In this document: piece by piece, positions 41,469 through 52,108 of the stretch
Layout: each line of letters starts with the position of its first letter
Numbering within the stretch: position 1 is the stretch's first letter
DNA from: Deroplatys truncata
Taxonomy: Eukaryota > Arthropoda > Insecta > Mantodea > Mantidae
NCBI GenBank assembly: GCA_030765065.1
Contig: CM060975.1
Coordinates: forward strand, 108,644,094-108,708,093
Direction: 5' to 3'
Length of the DNA stretch: 64,000 bases
Position numbers and translations under genes: made by a program
The notes under the pieces: generated by a model
What the model was told of the DNA's origin: nothing
Databases searched by the model: none
The model's input: only the letters and a program-made list of their open reading frames with translations

Positions 41469-41507
41469 GTGAGTCACTTGGCTTTGTCCTGATGATGGGT
41501 GACTCAC
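41469..41507 (+). other. Stem-loop immediately after the pol stop
   Basis: Nine perfect base pairs enclose a 21-base loop. The role is unknown; it starts four bases after the stop codon. Confidence 0.6.
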
Positions 41508-43183
41508 TTTCAGGAATTAGCGATCCTGCCCCATGCGAGCTCTTGATTTGTCCCATTCCCTTCACCGGGATAAATCCTGTCCCATTCCTCTCCCAATCAT
41601 CCTTTCTTATCCCTTCCATATTCATGAAAGCTCCCAATTATACTTTCCTTTCCCCCTACAGTAATGGTATCTTTTCGGATGTTAGCATATAGAACTCCTG
41701 TGATTTGTCTTCAGATCTTTGACACATGAGAATATCACTATTGCATACTTGCCAACTTTTACAGTTTGCCCGTAAAATGTATGGTTATGCCCGTGTGCTA
41801 GGGCTATTCAAGAGTCAGTCACTTGCGAGTTCCTGAATATTTTGGAGGAATTTATGATTTCCTTTTCAAGTCAGTGTGCAAGATAAATATGGTAACATGT
41901 ATGGTTACCTAATTCTGAAAGTTTTGCCTCATTTCCATTCGCCCTTGCTGGGATATTTAGCTGTTGCGCAGAGCCTACCTTTGCTGTTGATCCTGTTATT
42001 TTGAGTGACCTTTTGTGTTCCTATAAATTTGGCTCGAATTTAATATCCTTTGTTCTTTTTTTAATTTTTGGGGGTAATATTTTAAATTATAATTATATAT
42101 ATTTATAAGGTCACTTAATTTCAGTGGGTGTCAGCTTAATTAAATTGTTCTTATTGGGAAAATTTTCATGCTTCCACACCGGTGATGCCCTGCCGGTATG
42201 CCCTGTTCACCTGCCTCTCCCCAGTTATAGTTTGTGTGGGGTCGGGGCAAGTGAATTATTATTTTGTTGTACATAGTTGTTATATAGTGCATTATGTCTC
42301 ATAGCTGTTTCATTGCATACCATGTTTAATTCTTGTTCTATAATTGTAATGCTATACTTGTCTAATTTAAAAATGCACATGGTTTATTGTGAAATTCAGT
42401 ATTTATATGTCTATAAAATTATAATTGATTGACGATGATTTAGTTTGTATAAGTAAGTTTATATTTTGCTTTGTGAGCCCCCTCTGCTGCTTTGTTTTAT
42501 TTTGTTTCAAATTCTTATCCTTCTCGGCTACCATCCCTTTTTCCTTCCTCGTGCTACTCTGTGGGGACACGTTCTGGACCTTCTGAGTTGCGATGTGCTG
42601 ACCGCTGTGCAAGTTTCTTCTGCTCTGGTGGTGTGTGCAACCGGGTGGTCCTACGTGGGAATTTCACCGCCGGACGCTATTTGTGGGTTTAAAATTCTGA
42701 AGCCTGTGCCTCCTCTTCCGGATCCTTACAACTTTATACATGTTTTGGCCCGCTTCAGTTTCTGCCTTAGCGTTAACCGTTTGCAGTGTCGGCGTTATTA
42801 GTAAAGAAAAATCTATTCTCCTGGTTAGCGGCTTGTCCGCTGAATGTTGCTGCCAAAATCATGATGCAACTTTTCACCTATGACTGTTCCTGGGAGTTAT
42901 ATACTTAAGCTTTTATCATCACCTTGGATGGCTGCCCGGTTGCTACGTCGTGGGATATATACTGTTGGGGTTTGCTTGCCTCAATTATGGTCTTCTCCTT
43001 GTGTGTTCAGTGTCAGCTACTGAAGTTTGCGGACTGTATGTGTGGAGTTACCTTCTTCGTCTACTTACAGTGTAGCATGTTCCTTCTGTTTTCCTAGTTG
43101 TTTCCCCTTTTGGCTACTTATTGTTCCCTTTCCTCGAGTTCCTATAAATGGTTATTTTTTTTTTCTTCTCGCAAGCTCGCAGA

Positions 43184-43199
43184 TTGGGGGGGGGGCTAT
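43184..43199 (+). promoter_or_regulatory. Candidate polypurine tract, ten consecutive G
   Basis: G10 at 43186-43195 followed by CTAT directly precedes the 3' LTR. This is the position of the plus-strand primer. It is unusual in being pure G and in being separated from the LTR by four bases that include pyrimidines. Confidence 0.6.
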
Positions 43200-44507
43200 T
43201 GTGCTGTTATGTGTTCTTTTTATGTTTTGTATCTGTATTATACATCCAGCCAGTCACTTTACGTTGCTTGTCCCCTTTGCTTAACGCTCTCTTTGGTGCT
43301 CTCTTTTTTTTCCTCTGTGGGTTGCTGACGTGGCATGTGCTTTGGCCGTACGCGCTGAGTGGTGGATTTCTGTCCGCATTGCAGGGATAGCTCTCTGCCC
43401 GGCAACTACTGATGCGGATTGTGGAAGTTTTTGTAATGAATTTTTAAGGAACGTCTTTGTGATTTTCGGTGGATCGACCTTATGTAAAGGTAGGCTTTAT
43501 TATCAGTTTTATGTCCTGGTAATGGTGAGTGAATTTTGGGGCGGAAAACGTTATGTGTGTTTGAAAATAAGAGTTCGTAAAGTGACTGGCTCTTGGAGTT
43601 GTTCATAGGTTTAGTGTGTTTTGTTTCTTTTCCAGTTGAGTTATATTTTCAGTACGTGATTTTCAGTGTATAGTTAGTTTAAAATTTGTGATAAGAGCTT
43701 TACACAGTTGTGCAATTTGAAAATGCATATTTTGATTCATGAAGGTAAAAAGCATCAGTAGTGTGAAATTTGTGAGAAAAGCTTTTGGCATTTGTCGTCT
43801 GAAATTGCATAGTTTGATAAAAGGAGGGCAAGAAGCAATATAAGTAGAAATTTGTGAGTAGAGCTTTACATATTTTGGGCACTTTGAAAATGCATAGTTA
43901 ATTCAAAATTACAGATATTCTGTTGTGTAAATTATGAGAGCAGTAATTGCAGTTAAAACCCAGTTATGCTGAACCCATTTATGCTGAACTTTGTAACTGA
44001 AAACGGTTGGGTTGTAAAGCTATCTACATCTAGCTTAGCTGGACTTTGAAGCTCTCGGTTTCCTGAATTTCATTAAAGTCTGTTTCGGTCTTGTTCAACA
44101 TTCTTAGCTAGTCTTTGACTAGCTAAACATAATTAAATTTTTTGGTCTGATGTTTATAGTGGCCTTGTTTTATAAACTTTCTAAATTGATTTGGTTTGTT
44201 GAATTTTTGGATTTACTTAATTTTGCTGTATTTAAAACTTGCCTTTACTGCTCTGCTCAATTGGTTTTGGTTGCTTTACTCTTTAAGCCATTTTTGTTTT
44301 ACAGTTATTCTTTTATGGTTGCTTTACGGTTCTGGTTATTAATGTTTGTTTATTATTATCATTAAAGTACCCAAAAACAAACTTATCAATAGTAGTATAT
44401 TTTTGAGAGTTCTGGTTTCCTTTTGTTTTCCCCTACGGCACTCGTTAGGGCTTCCCTTTTCGTTTGGCCGGGGTTCCCTAACTCAGTCAAACAGCGGAAC
44501 CATTGCA
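43200..44507 (+). repeat. 3' LTR of the Gypsy element (1308 bp)
   Basis: Matches the 5' LTR throughout by eye, apart from one T fewer in the poly-T run near 43305. Ends CGGAACCATTGCA followed by the CTAG duplication. Confidence 0.96.
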
Positions 44508-44789
44508 CTAGTAACACTTCAACTCTCAAACTCATTATTTCCTCAAGGTTAACTCATTGTTAGCAACGTTAAACTTAATATTCTCACAGCTCTTATATTA
44601 TTAAACTACACAATGCATTCACATAACATTATTAAACATGTTTACAATAATATAAGCATTTGCAATGACTGTTACATACATTTTTACAAATTATTACATA
44701 CATATTGCTTCAAAGCGGGCTGTTATTGAATTTACATGTTATATAATTTAATTAAAATTATTCAGCTGTTAAAAATACTGCCTCACATT

Positions 44790-45429
44790 AGACTAAAGTG
44801 TTAAAGATTCGCACAGACGAGCAACCATACAGTGTCTGTTTCTAAGATCGATGGAGGAATTCATTTAACAAGCCAGAGTGAAACAATCTGAGATGATGCG
44901 CCATTTAAGAATAAAGGATGTTTTCATTGCTGTAAACTCTAAAAAAAGCAGTAGATAGATTCCTATCCACTACAATATATTTTTATGAATAGTCATAATA
45001 TTAGAAATACGGAATAGCTGTTCATTACGCAAATTTTTTTAAAAAAACTTATAATTAAGGGGCGGATCAGAGTGACCGTTTTAATGATAACTTATCTCGT
45101 ACTGTGGTCTGTTCATGTTGAAGCAGAGAGAGCGGGTCCAGATGTAAACAACGGGCGCACACCTGCAGTGCTCGTACAAATTATAACAAAAGAATGTGTA
45201 CCTATACTATGCTGCATATGACGACGGTTAAGGTTTGTATTCCGTATTACAGAATACTACATTTTACATATATGTAAAGTGAGTACTACATTTTTTAAAA
45301 TTAATTTTAAGTCCTTGAACTGCTGATCATATCGCGACTTTATAAGAAGTCAAACCACCACATAATAAAATATACATACATTGTAAACGTACATTCGTCA
45401 GACAAGACTATAATTTGGCGTATATCTTA
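44790..45429. other. Unassigned spacer
   Basis: AT-rich sequence between the R2 end and the LINE fragment, with no recognised repeat or frame. Confidence 0.35.
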
Positions 45430-45431
45430 GT

Positions 45432-45800
45432 TTACATAAAATATTTAAATAGCGTTTCTTTTAACACTGGATTGCTGATGGCGTCGCACGTGTTGTGCGG
45501 AAATTCATAATCTCGTCGTGCACTCGTGTGGTGATGACAATCCAGAATCATATGCGTTACAGTAAGTGGACAATTACAAAAGTCACAAAGTGGAGGAGGA
45601 TTATGAGATATAAGGTAGGAGTGAGTGATAGCTATGTATCCTATGGGTAATCGTGTGAGAGCAACTTGATCCTTGCGAGAAAGGGAAAGCACCGGGTATT
45701 TAGGAGAGCGAGGGGAGTAGATGTCATGCAGTTTACTTGTAGATGAGCTGTTCCAATGCTGCTTCCATATTTTTAAGTGCTAAGTCTTGAGGCAATTTCC
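45432..45800 (-). pseudogene. Non-LTR retrotransposon C-terminal fragment
   Basis: The minus-strand frame gives VALTRLPIGYIAITHSYLIS, then PPPLCDFCNCPLTVTHMILDC, then a short tail. This is the post-RNase H segment of jockey/I-like LINEs, with the C-terminal zinc knuckle CxxC...HxxxxC intact. Upstream on the minus strand (45690-45790) more of the domain is present (HWNSSSTSKLHDIYSPR). Its N-terminal continuation stops where the TIR element begins at about 45809. Confidence 0.85.
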
Positions 45801-45808
45801 TTAATATA

Positions 45809-46515
45809 CAGGATGATCCGTCTGAGTTGTCAGAAACGTTTGTTGTAAAATAAGCTGAAAGGATGGAAGTGAACAATGAGTGATGTTTTAGACCTCATCC
45901 GCGTGGCATGGTAGCACATCGTATAGGAGACAAAATGGTGGTCACGGCATAACGTGCGCTCTGCGGGTCGTATGGTATGCAAAATTTTCAAGTGTAACAT
46001 CGACCCAGCAAGCTTTCAAATGTCAGTACAATTGTCTGTATGCCCCATTACATCGAGACATTGTTAACTGGTACATGTGCTTGGCGAATAGTCTCTAGCT
46101 GCCTTACACATGTGGAAAGATGTGTGATAGAAACAAGTTTTGCTATCGTTATGTGTGAGAAGTAGGAAGCGAACGATCAATGGTAAATCGATGGATGTTC
46201 ATGAACAAAGCCACATTTCATGTGTGTGGCCGAGCCAACAAGCATAACTGCATCATTTGGAAAACTGAGAACCCACACGTCTCTACGACACATTACACAT
46301 ACCATACAACACAATGAGCGCGCTATTGTGTCATGACCATCATTTGGTCTCCTATACACAATAGCGCTGCCATGCCATTCGGATGATGTCTCAAACAATG
46401 CTCATTGTTAACTTCCAGCCTTATGCTTATATTACAGCAAACTGCTCAGAGATGTGTGCATTATCCTCTTATATACAACGTTTTACTTTTGTCACATCTC
46501 AAACGGATCACGCTG
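45809..46515 (+). mobile_element. Tc1/mariner-type element with long inverted repeats (707 bp)
   Basis: Ends read CAGGATGATCCGTCTGAG and, inverted from the right, CAGCGTGATCCGTTTGAG. TA dinucleotides flank at 45807-45808 and 46516-46517. The inverted similarity runs deep: AACAATGAG, CATCCG, GGCATGG and TATAGGAGAC pair in the same order about 50-140 bp in from each end. A transposase fragment lies between the arms. The length suggests an internally deleted derivative. Confidence 0.82.
46150..46320 (+). pseudogene. IS630-like transposase fragment inside the TIR element
   Basis: Plus-strand codons from 46196 give MFMNKATFHVCGRANKHNC and then IIWKTENPHVST. The family has FxDEAxFHxxGxVNxxNCRxWxxxNPH at this place, the block with the first catalytic Asp. 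Here the Asp-Glu pair reads Asn-Lys, so catalysis would be abolished. The rest of the enzyme is deleted or unrecognisable. Confidence 0.72.
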
Positions 46516-46669
46516 TACATATTAAAGAACTGGTAATTAAGGTTACAGTTACCATATTTTAATTGCAAAACTATGGAATTTCAACGCCAGCGCATTGCAG
46601 CCCGGTTTTTACAGGTTTGGCTATCGCTTCAGTCTTCTGTAACCCTCTTGTACCTACCAGAAGTGTGCA

Positions 46670-46806
46670 AAAACCGTCTCTGCAAATGTTTATCTTGATA
46701 AACATGATGTGAATAGAAAAATAAGCTTTAGTAAGAACATTTTGTAGAACAGATATAAAAAACAAGTAGTCGTGGGTAGAGAAGTCATGTGAATGTAATC
46801 TATCAG
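46670..46806 (-). repeat. R1 dispersed repeat, short reverse fragment
   Basis: Retains GTCTCTGCAAATGTTTATC and the terminal GTAGAGAAGTCATGTGAATG, in reverse orientation. Diverged. Confidence 0.6.
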
Positions 46807-46991
46807 ACGAAAAGTTTCATATTTCGAAATATCTTTAAAATGTGTTCGTGGTTTCCAATTTTCGTACTTTTGTTCACTTTAGGTCAAAAGTGGCAAAGTG
46901 GCATACGAATAACTTTACGATAACTGCTACCGGTGAGAACTATTTCTTTTCTCGATCCCAAGATGATGGAGGAATGACTGTGCCAATCAAG

Positions 46992-47555
46992 AGACCGAGC
47001 GAGATGGTGCTATGGTAATGTGTGCGACTGATATTCGGGAGGTCCCGGGTTCGATCTCATGCGATCGCCCACTCTGACCCATAGGTTTTTCTTAGTTTTC
47101 CCGGGTTGGTAGGCGAATGCTGGGGTAGTTCATCATTTTCCTGTATCCATAATTTATTTTATAGACAGGTTCTTTCATTTCAGGGTTATAGGAACAGGCG
47201 ACGGTGTTAGGCAGGTTGCGGCTGAGCGGTGAAGATGCGCTTTTTAGAGGTTTCTTCCCTGGCGTCGGTCGGGACTGCTTAGTCAGGAGCTACCTCCGGG
47301 TGGGCGCTCCTTCGGGGGGACCCTCAGATGTTAAGGGCTTGTGAAAGGGGTTGAGCGCCGTCAGATGCGTTCGAACTTTGGGACCCCGTCCATGCTTGCA
47401 CATGTCGTCAGCCGGATCTGGTCGCCCTTAGGGTCTCTCCCCTCATCCCTCCCTCCCAGGGGTCGCAGTAGAAGCACAAAAGGCCTGGAGCCGACCTGCG
47501 GTGCCCTGCCTCAGTTGCTGGGGCTCCTCCGTTCGTCGTAGCATTGTCGTTCACT
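46992..47555 (+). repeat. Composite tRNA-derived SINE (type A, second subfamily)
   Basis: Starts near ACCGAGCGAGATGGTGC, with a strong B box at about 47045 (CCCGGGTTCGATCTC). The body has TTTCAGGGTTATAGG. The 3' part is the inverted counterpart of the 33238 copy (CCGGATCTGGTCGCCC). AATCAAG at 46985-46991 and 47556-47562 is a possible short target duplication. The GC-rich open frame 47341-47541 is part of the SINE. Confidence 0.82.
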
Positions 47556-47596
47556 AATCAAGCGTTGAACAATTTATGATGATGCACCTATCAGTT

Positions 47597-47790
47597 CAGA
47601 AAAAAAAATTGAGTTTTATTTGTGGACGCTCTTTAACTGTTGTGGTTCTTAGCGTCCCATTCTATATTTGGCGTGCAAATCCGGAAATTTTGCTTTATCA
47701 GGCTTGAGGTTTCTTTACGTGCCGTAAATTTATGACATGGGACCACCTCCTTTCCGAAGTAAGAATTTTTACGCCCGAAAAAAGCCATCC
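47597..47790 (-). repeat. SINE type E, head-truncated
   Basis: Shares ATTGAGTTTT, GTGGTTCTTAGCG, CCCATTCTATATT and TTTACGTGCCGTAAA with the copy at 23497. The tRNA-like head is missing. Confidence 0.7.
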
Positions 47791-48270
47791 ATATCAGGAA
47801 AGCAAAACTACATAAACTGTAAACAACTGCGGAAAATGAATTGATTCCTCTGAACTGTGATATGTTTTACTACAGCATCTTAATAGCAGAGCTAAACAAC
47901 AGCTGTCGTTATTTTGCAATACCAACATAAATATTATAACTCTTAAGAATAATCGTTCTAAAATAGAAAAACCCGATGTGTTACAAGGCATGAGTTCCTC
48001 TAATTCACATAATCACATATACATTATACACAATGCAAAAGCGATTTTTCTGTTCACGTTGTGTTACTCGTGTTTGCTATATTTTTTACTTAAAGTAATC
48101 TTAAATTACACAATTAAGGCTTGGTTACATGTGTGGTATGAAACACCAAACTATTCCCATGCCGTAAGTTCAGCTTTTTGTTACTAATGTATTCAAGCGG
48201 GGAAAAAGAAGAGTCGCGTACGATACGTTATACCTGCCATTCAGCCATGTCTAAAGCTTGAGCAGTACAT
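47791..48270. other. Unassigned spacer with a short R1 5' fragment
   Basis: At about 47960-48000 AAACCCGATGTGTTACAAGG resembles the R1 forward start. Nothing else is recognised. Confidence 0.4.
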
Positions 48271-48271
48271 T

Positions 48272-49112
48272 TTTACTTTCTCTACTACGTATAGTAAGTA
48301 GGGGAAGTATTGTATTCCACCCAAAAATTCGATACCGAGATTTCACCGAAAATATATGTTTTGTGACCCCCTGAATCCAAAAAAAAAACATTTTTGGAAA
48401 CATGTCCGTGTGTGTGTGTCTGTGAACAGCATAACTCAAAAACGAACAGTCGGATAAACACCAAACTTGGTGTTTAGTTTCAGTATCTTCCAGAGATGCG
48501 ACACGAAGGTTTTCAAGAAAATTCCCTCACCCCAGATTACCCTTTACATGGAACATTTTTCGAAAATTTTAATTTTCTCAAAAATGGTGTAACGATTTTA
48601 ATTAAAATATCACATATTTAAGACACTTTCATGACAAACAAAATGTATATCTTGAATTTTCTGGGAATGTCTCCCAAAGTGTGTTTCATTGTGAACGACT
48701 TTTGCATAACTAGTAAACCATAAGAGATAGACAAAATTTTACTACACAAAATGTAGATTGTGTTAAAATACACAATTTATGTCATATACATTTTTTGTTG
48801 TTGAGTGAAACATTTTCGAGATATTCTCTTAAATGTTTCAAAACTTATACTTTTTCTCAAATGGGAATTCGTTATTCATTTTTTTTGTCGTGGTAATGCA
48901 AAGAGAATGGAATACTACACATAGCAACCAGCTCTTTATATATCTGACTATCGCTTAAAGCCTGGCAATTCCCCTAGCATCTACAAGAAAATTAGCAATA
49001 AGATTAACATCCCGATATCTCGATTAACATGAAGCATATGGAGAATAAGCATGTGTTAAAATAGTTTGTATAAGATCAGAGATAGTCATGTGAGTGTAAC
49101 ATCAATTTTTTT
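48272..49112 (-). repeat. R1 dispersed repeat, copy (reverse, ~840 bp)
   Basis: A clean reverse copy: ACTTTCTCTACTACGTATAG at the left, a short TG tract at 48406-48418, and GTCATGTGAGTGTAACATC at the right. The blocks match copy 1 in order. Confidence 0.85.
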
Positions 49113-49420
49113 GTGTAGCAATCAAGTTCTTGTGGTTTCGGAGATGTACAGAACTTGTTTAAAAATGGAGAGGACTTCACAGGCTATTCTCAGAAAATTC
49201 AAGATATACATTTTATTAGTCATGCAGACATCTTAAACTTATGATATTTTAATCAAAATAGTTAGATGCATATTTATTAAATAAGAATATCGGAAAGCCT
49301 TCAATAAAATTGTATTTCCTGGAAAGCCTTCGTTAGCGGAGCTTAAAGAATGTCTGACTATGAAACTTGGTATTCCAATTTTTCATTTTCAGTTATGTTG
49401 TTCAAAGACAGACTGTACCA
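49113..49420 (+). repeat. R1 fragment, diverged, forward orientation
   Basis: Contains GGACTTCACAGGCTATTC, AATTCAAGATATACATTTTA and GATATTTTAATCAAAATAG, the family's central blocks in forward orientation, directly abutting the previous reverse copy. Confidence 0.65.
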
Positions 49421-49496
49421 TTCATAAGGTTTATGAGTATACATGGCTGATGACATACCTCACAACTCCGTTTAGCGTAAGAAATATAGTGCTTCC

Positions 49497-49645
49497 GCGG
49501 GAGGATAGCTGGTGAGCTCGTAAAGCATTCTGCGGCAGAAGGTCGCTGGCTTCTAGACGAGAGGGGATGAGCTCTATTTTGGCTAGTGATTCAGGACAGC
49601 AATTCTAAATTATAAATCCTAGTCATGGCCTACTCCATGTGCGGC
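49497..49645 (+). repeat. Possible tRNA-derived SINE, short
   Basis: TAGCTGGTGAGCTCG and TCGCTGGCTTCTAGACG are spaced like pol III A and B boxes. The body is about 90 bp. No second copy was found in this window. Confidence 0.45.
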
Positions 49646-49689
49646 TACGGTTATTCATTAAGGTAATATCTAGTTTCGTCATTCAGTAC

Positions 49690-49739
<50 letters not shown>
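49690..49739. repeat. (TA)n microsatellite
   Basis: About 50 bp of alternating T and A, replacing the expected terminus of the adjacent R2 copy. Confidence 0.95.
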
Positions 49740-49740
<1 letters not shown>

Positions 49741-50608
49741 CCATAAATGATTTCAGTCAAATTATATAAATATAAATTCAATAACCGCCCGCCTTAAAGC
49801 AATATGTGTATGTAACAATATATAAAAAGTGTATATTACAGTCATTGTAATTGTTTATATTGTTGCATCCATGTTTAATAATGTTATATGTTATGTGAAT
49901 GCATTACGTAATTTAATAATGTAGGAACTGTGAGAATAATAGGTTAAAAGTTGCTAACAATGAGGTAACAATGAGGCACTAATGAATAAGAAAGTTTAAA
50001 TCTTACTTGTGAAATACATAAATTTACAAGTTTAGGCGGTTGAAATCAATTCAGTTGCCTGCAAACAGTGTTCCTAACCGGACGCGAGACACGTCCTCGA
50101 GAAGTATAATATGTATTCGTGTTAGACAAAAAATAGTTTACGTGTTAAAAAGTGCAAGTAATTCATAAAAGAATCTCACAGCTCTCTATCAGTGAAGTGT
50201 TATTTAAATCGTGTCAAGCATTATTAAAAGGAGTGAAGTAAAATTATAATCTGTGTAAGACTACATTCTTAGTCGCACCACAACCCTGCTAAGACATCCA
50301 TGTCTCTAAAATAAATACTAACGCAGCCGAGGCAAACATAAATATATAATATTTAAAGAAACAGTCAAAATTACAAAGTTAATATTTTTTTTAAACTTGG
50401 GGAGAAAGCTACCGGAAACGGTTTACTATACGTGCGGTTGCAACTACTACAAGTTCGGCTCCCCTACAGTTGAAATATAATACAACTCCTTCAATACAAA
50501 CTACTTCAAATTGACGCCCAAAGCGTGGTGCAAATAACGTAGTAAACCATCTTCTCAAATTGGCGTCCATACGAGGTGCAAACTCCTACAAAGATATTAA
50601 CTACCTCA
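49741..50608 (-). repeat. R2 LTR-like repeat, copy d (reverse, 3' end lost)
   Basis: Minus-strand copy beginning TGAGGTAGTTAATATC at 50608, with two CACGC/CTCGT-type subrepeats, then AGCCGAACTTGTAGTAGTTG and TGCCTCGGCTGCGT. The final TACTGCCTCA is missing; a TA microsatellite stands there instead. Confidence 0.75.
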
Positions 50609-50649
50609 ATAATCAGTATCGGTATTGAATGGGCCAGTAATGACTATTA

Positions 50650-50885
50650 CCCGGCGCAGGCGATGGATTTTTTTTGAGCGTTAAAATCCTTAGCATGGCT
50701 TCCTTCGGAAGGGAGGTAAAGTCGGTGGTCGTAGATTTACGGTACGTAAAGGAACCTCAAGTCTGATAAAGACGTCTGTGAGCAAAATTTCCATTCTTTC
50801 ACGCCCAATATAAAATGAGACGCTAAGTAGTTAAAAGGCTTCCATAAATAAAGCTCCATTTAATTTAATTTAATTTAGTAATGAC
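50650..50885 (+). repeat. SINE type E, opposite orientation, head-truncated
   Basis: GCGATGGATTTTTTTTGAGC, TTACGGTACGTAAAGGA and CACGCCCAATATAAAATG are inverted matches of the 23497 copy. It ends in an AATTT repeat tail. Confidence 0.7.
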
Positions 50886-51459
50886 TGTTAATAATATAAT
50901 AATCTTGAGTGATTTTTTTATTCCATCTATTGGGAATTCCCAACATATCATTATCGATGTATTAAGAATTTGAAAAGACGTTTACATACCATATTGCATT
51001 CATTATTGTTAATTACTTTGTGTGTAATTATATATGCATTGTGTATTGCATTCATTAAGTGAGAATAAAGAAACCTTTTCTTTCCATTTTACAAATAATT
51101 CAGAATCATTATAGAAGATACAGAAAAACAGTAACATGCATTTGCTTTAATGTACAACTGTGTTTCACGAGAAAGAGAATTTAGATTTTCAAGAGATTAT
51201 GATATTGTAGTATAGAAAAAATTCCTTATTTTCTTGAAATTTAATTTATTCATACTTACAATAACAGCTCCTGAAGTTAATTAAAGTTTTCTTTATTTAA
51301 ATTGTTGTACATATACCTTATGTTTCAAAGTTTATGTTACTAATTCACAGCTGCAACTGACGTAAGCATTTTACTAACACAACCTAACTCTCCACGATTA
51401 TTTGGGCCTTATATAATAGTATAATTTCACATTTTTCTAACGCGCCGTTACCTTCTTCG
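50886..51459. other. Unassigned AT-rich spacer
   Basis: No frame or repeat recognised. Confidence 0.35.
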
Positions 51460-51589
51460 AAGTATAGTGCTTTTTCTTTACACTGTGGCCATCGCACGGA
51501 TGTACGCGTGCCGGCCGCCACAGCTCGGACTCCCGCCGAAACAGTTATAATACCCCGCAATCGCTTCAGGTTCTCATAGTTATAATTAT

Positions 51590-51760
51590 AATTACAATAA
51601 TAATTAGCAAACCTTATCATAAGATATGTTGGAAAAGTTTTCCTCTGTCCACACATTTCTGGTATCTTCTCAGAAAATCTGAAACTGAGTGAATTTCTTG
51701 CCTGATGTTTTCTTTTAGTTCCTCCAAAATATGCGGGTTGTGGCATATACCTTATGTTTC
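51590..51760 (-). pseudogene. Transposase C-terminal fragment (left arm)
   Basis: Minus-strand frames give LEELKENIRQEIHSV-like residues around 51690-51740, then FRFSEKIPEMCG and FPTYLMIRFANYY, equivalent to the C terminus in the 17.9 kb arm. Broken by a frameshift. Confidence 0.6.
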
Positions 51761-52108
51761 ACGTGATCCCCAGCAGCGCGTAAATTTCGGTAATTGAATT
51801 TTGCGAAATGACAGAGTCATTAACCTAAGCTTAATATTCTTTTCCTACGAAGCATGGGTTCATTTGTATGGCTATGTTTCATCACAAAATAGCAGGCCGG
51901 AGTAAAGAGATTTTATACACGAGATTCCCTTGCATGACGTGAAAATTGGTGTACAGTATCTAATACAACCTACATTTTTTGGAACAAAAATGCGGAGAGG
52001 TACAGGAATGGCTCACACAGTTTTTGAACAGTTTACCGACATTGAATGTCAATAAATGTAATTAGAAAAGAATTATGCCCTCACGATTCTCTGATACCTC
52101 CGTATGCT

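Larger units (their letters stand above)
41466..43199 (+). other. 1.7 kb non-coding 3' region of the Gypsy element
   Basis: Lies between the pol stop and the 3' LTR. Overlapping frames near 42466-42801 have no membrane-protein pattern, cleavage site or cysteine pattern typical of env, and I see no recognisable domain. A perfect 9 bp inverted repeat (GTGAGTCAC at 41469-41477, GTGACTCAC at 41499-41507) forms a potential stem-loop just after the pol stop. The stretch is unusually long for a Gypsy element without env. Confidence 0.6.
35584..44507 (+). mobile_element. Full-length Ty3/Gypsy LTR retrotransposon (8924 bp), very young
   Basis: Two LTRs (35584-36892 and 43200-44507), TG...CA termini, CTAG target duplication at 35580-35583 and 44508-44511, a primer binding site, gag, pro-RT-RNase H, integrase, a G-rich tract and no env-like frame. 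The LTRs look identical except for a T9 versus T8 run, which also accounts for the 1 bp length difference. The insertion is therefore recent. The only coding blemishes are two in-frame stops, one possibly programmed. Confidence 0.97.
34778..44785 (+). repeat. R2 LTR-like repeat, copy c (solo LTR candidate), split by the Gypsy element
   Basis: Begins TGAAGAAGTTATT at 34778 and ends TACTGCCTCA at 44785, with CATT immediately outside both ends (34774-34777 and 44786-44789). TG...CA termini plus a 4 bp duplication fit a solo LTR. Without the inserted Gypsy element and its duplicated CTAG it is about 1080 bp. The 5' part (34778-35060) has four or five imperfect subrepeats of about 60-75 bp with CACGCTTGGGA-type cores. 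No internal retrotransposon sequence is attached. Confidence 0.75.

Noticed and set aside
42466-42801. 111-codon frame as a possible env gene
   Set aside because: Too short, with no cleavage site or envelope cysteine pattern, and overlapped by another frame of similar quality.
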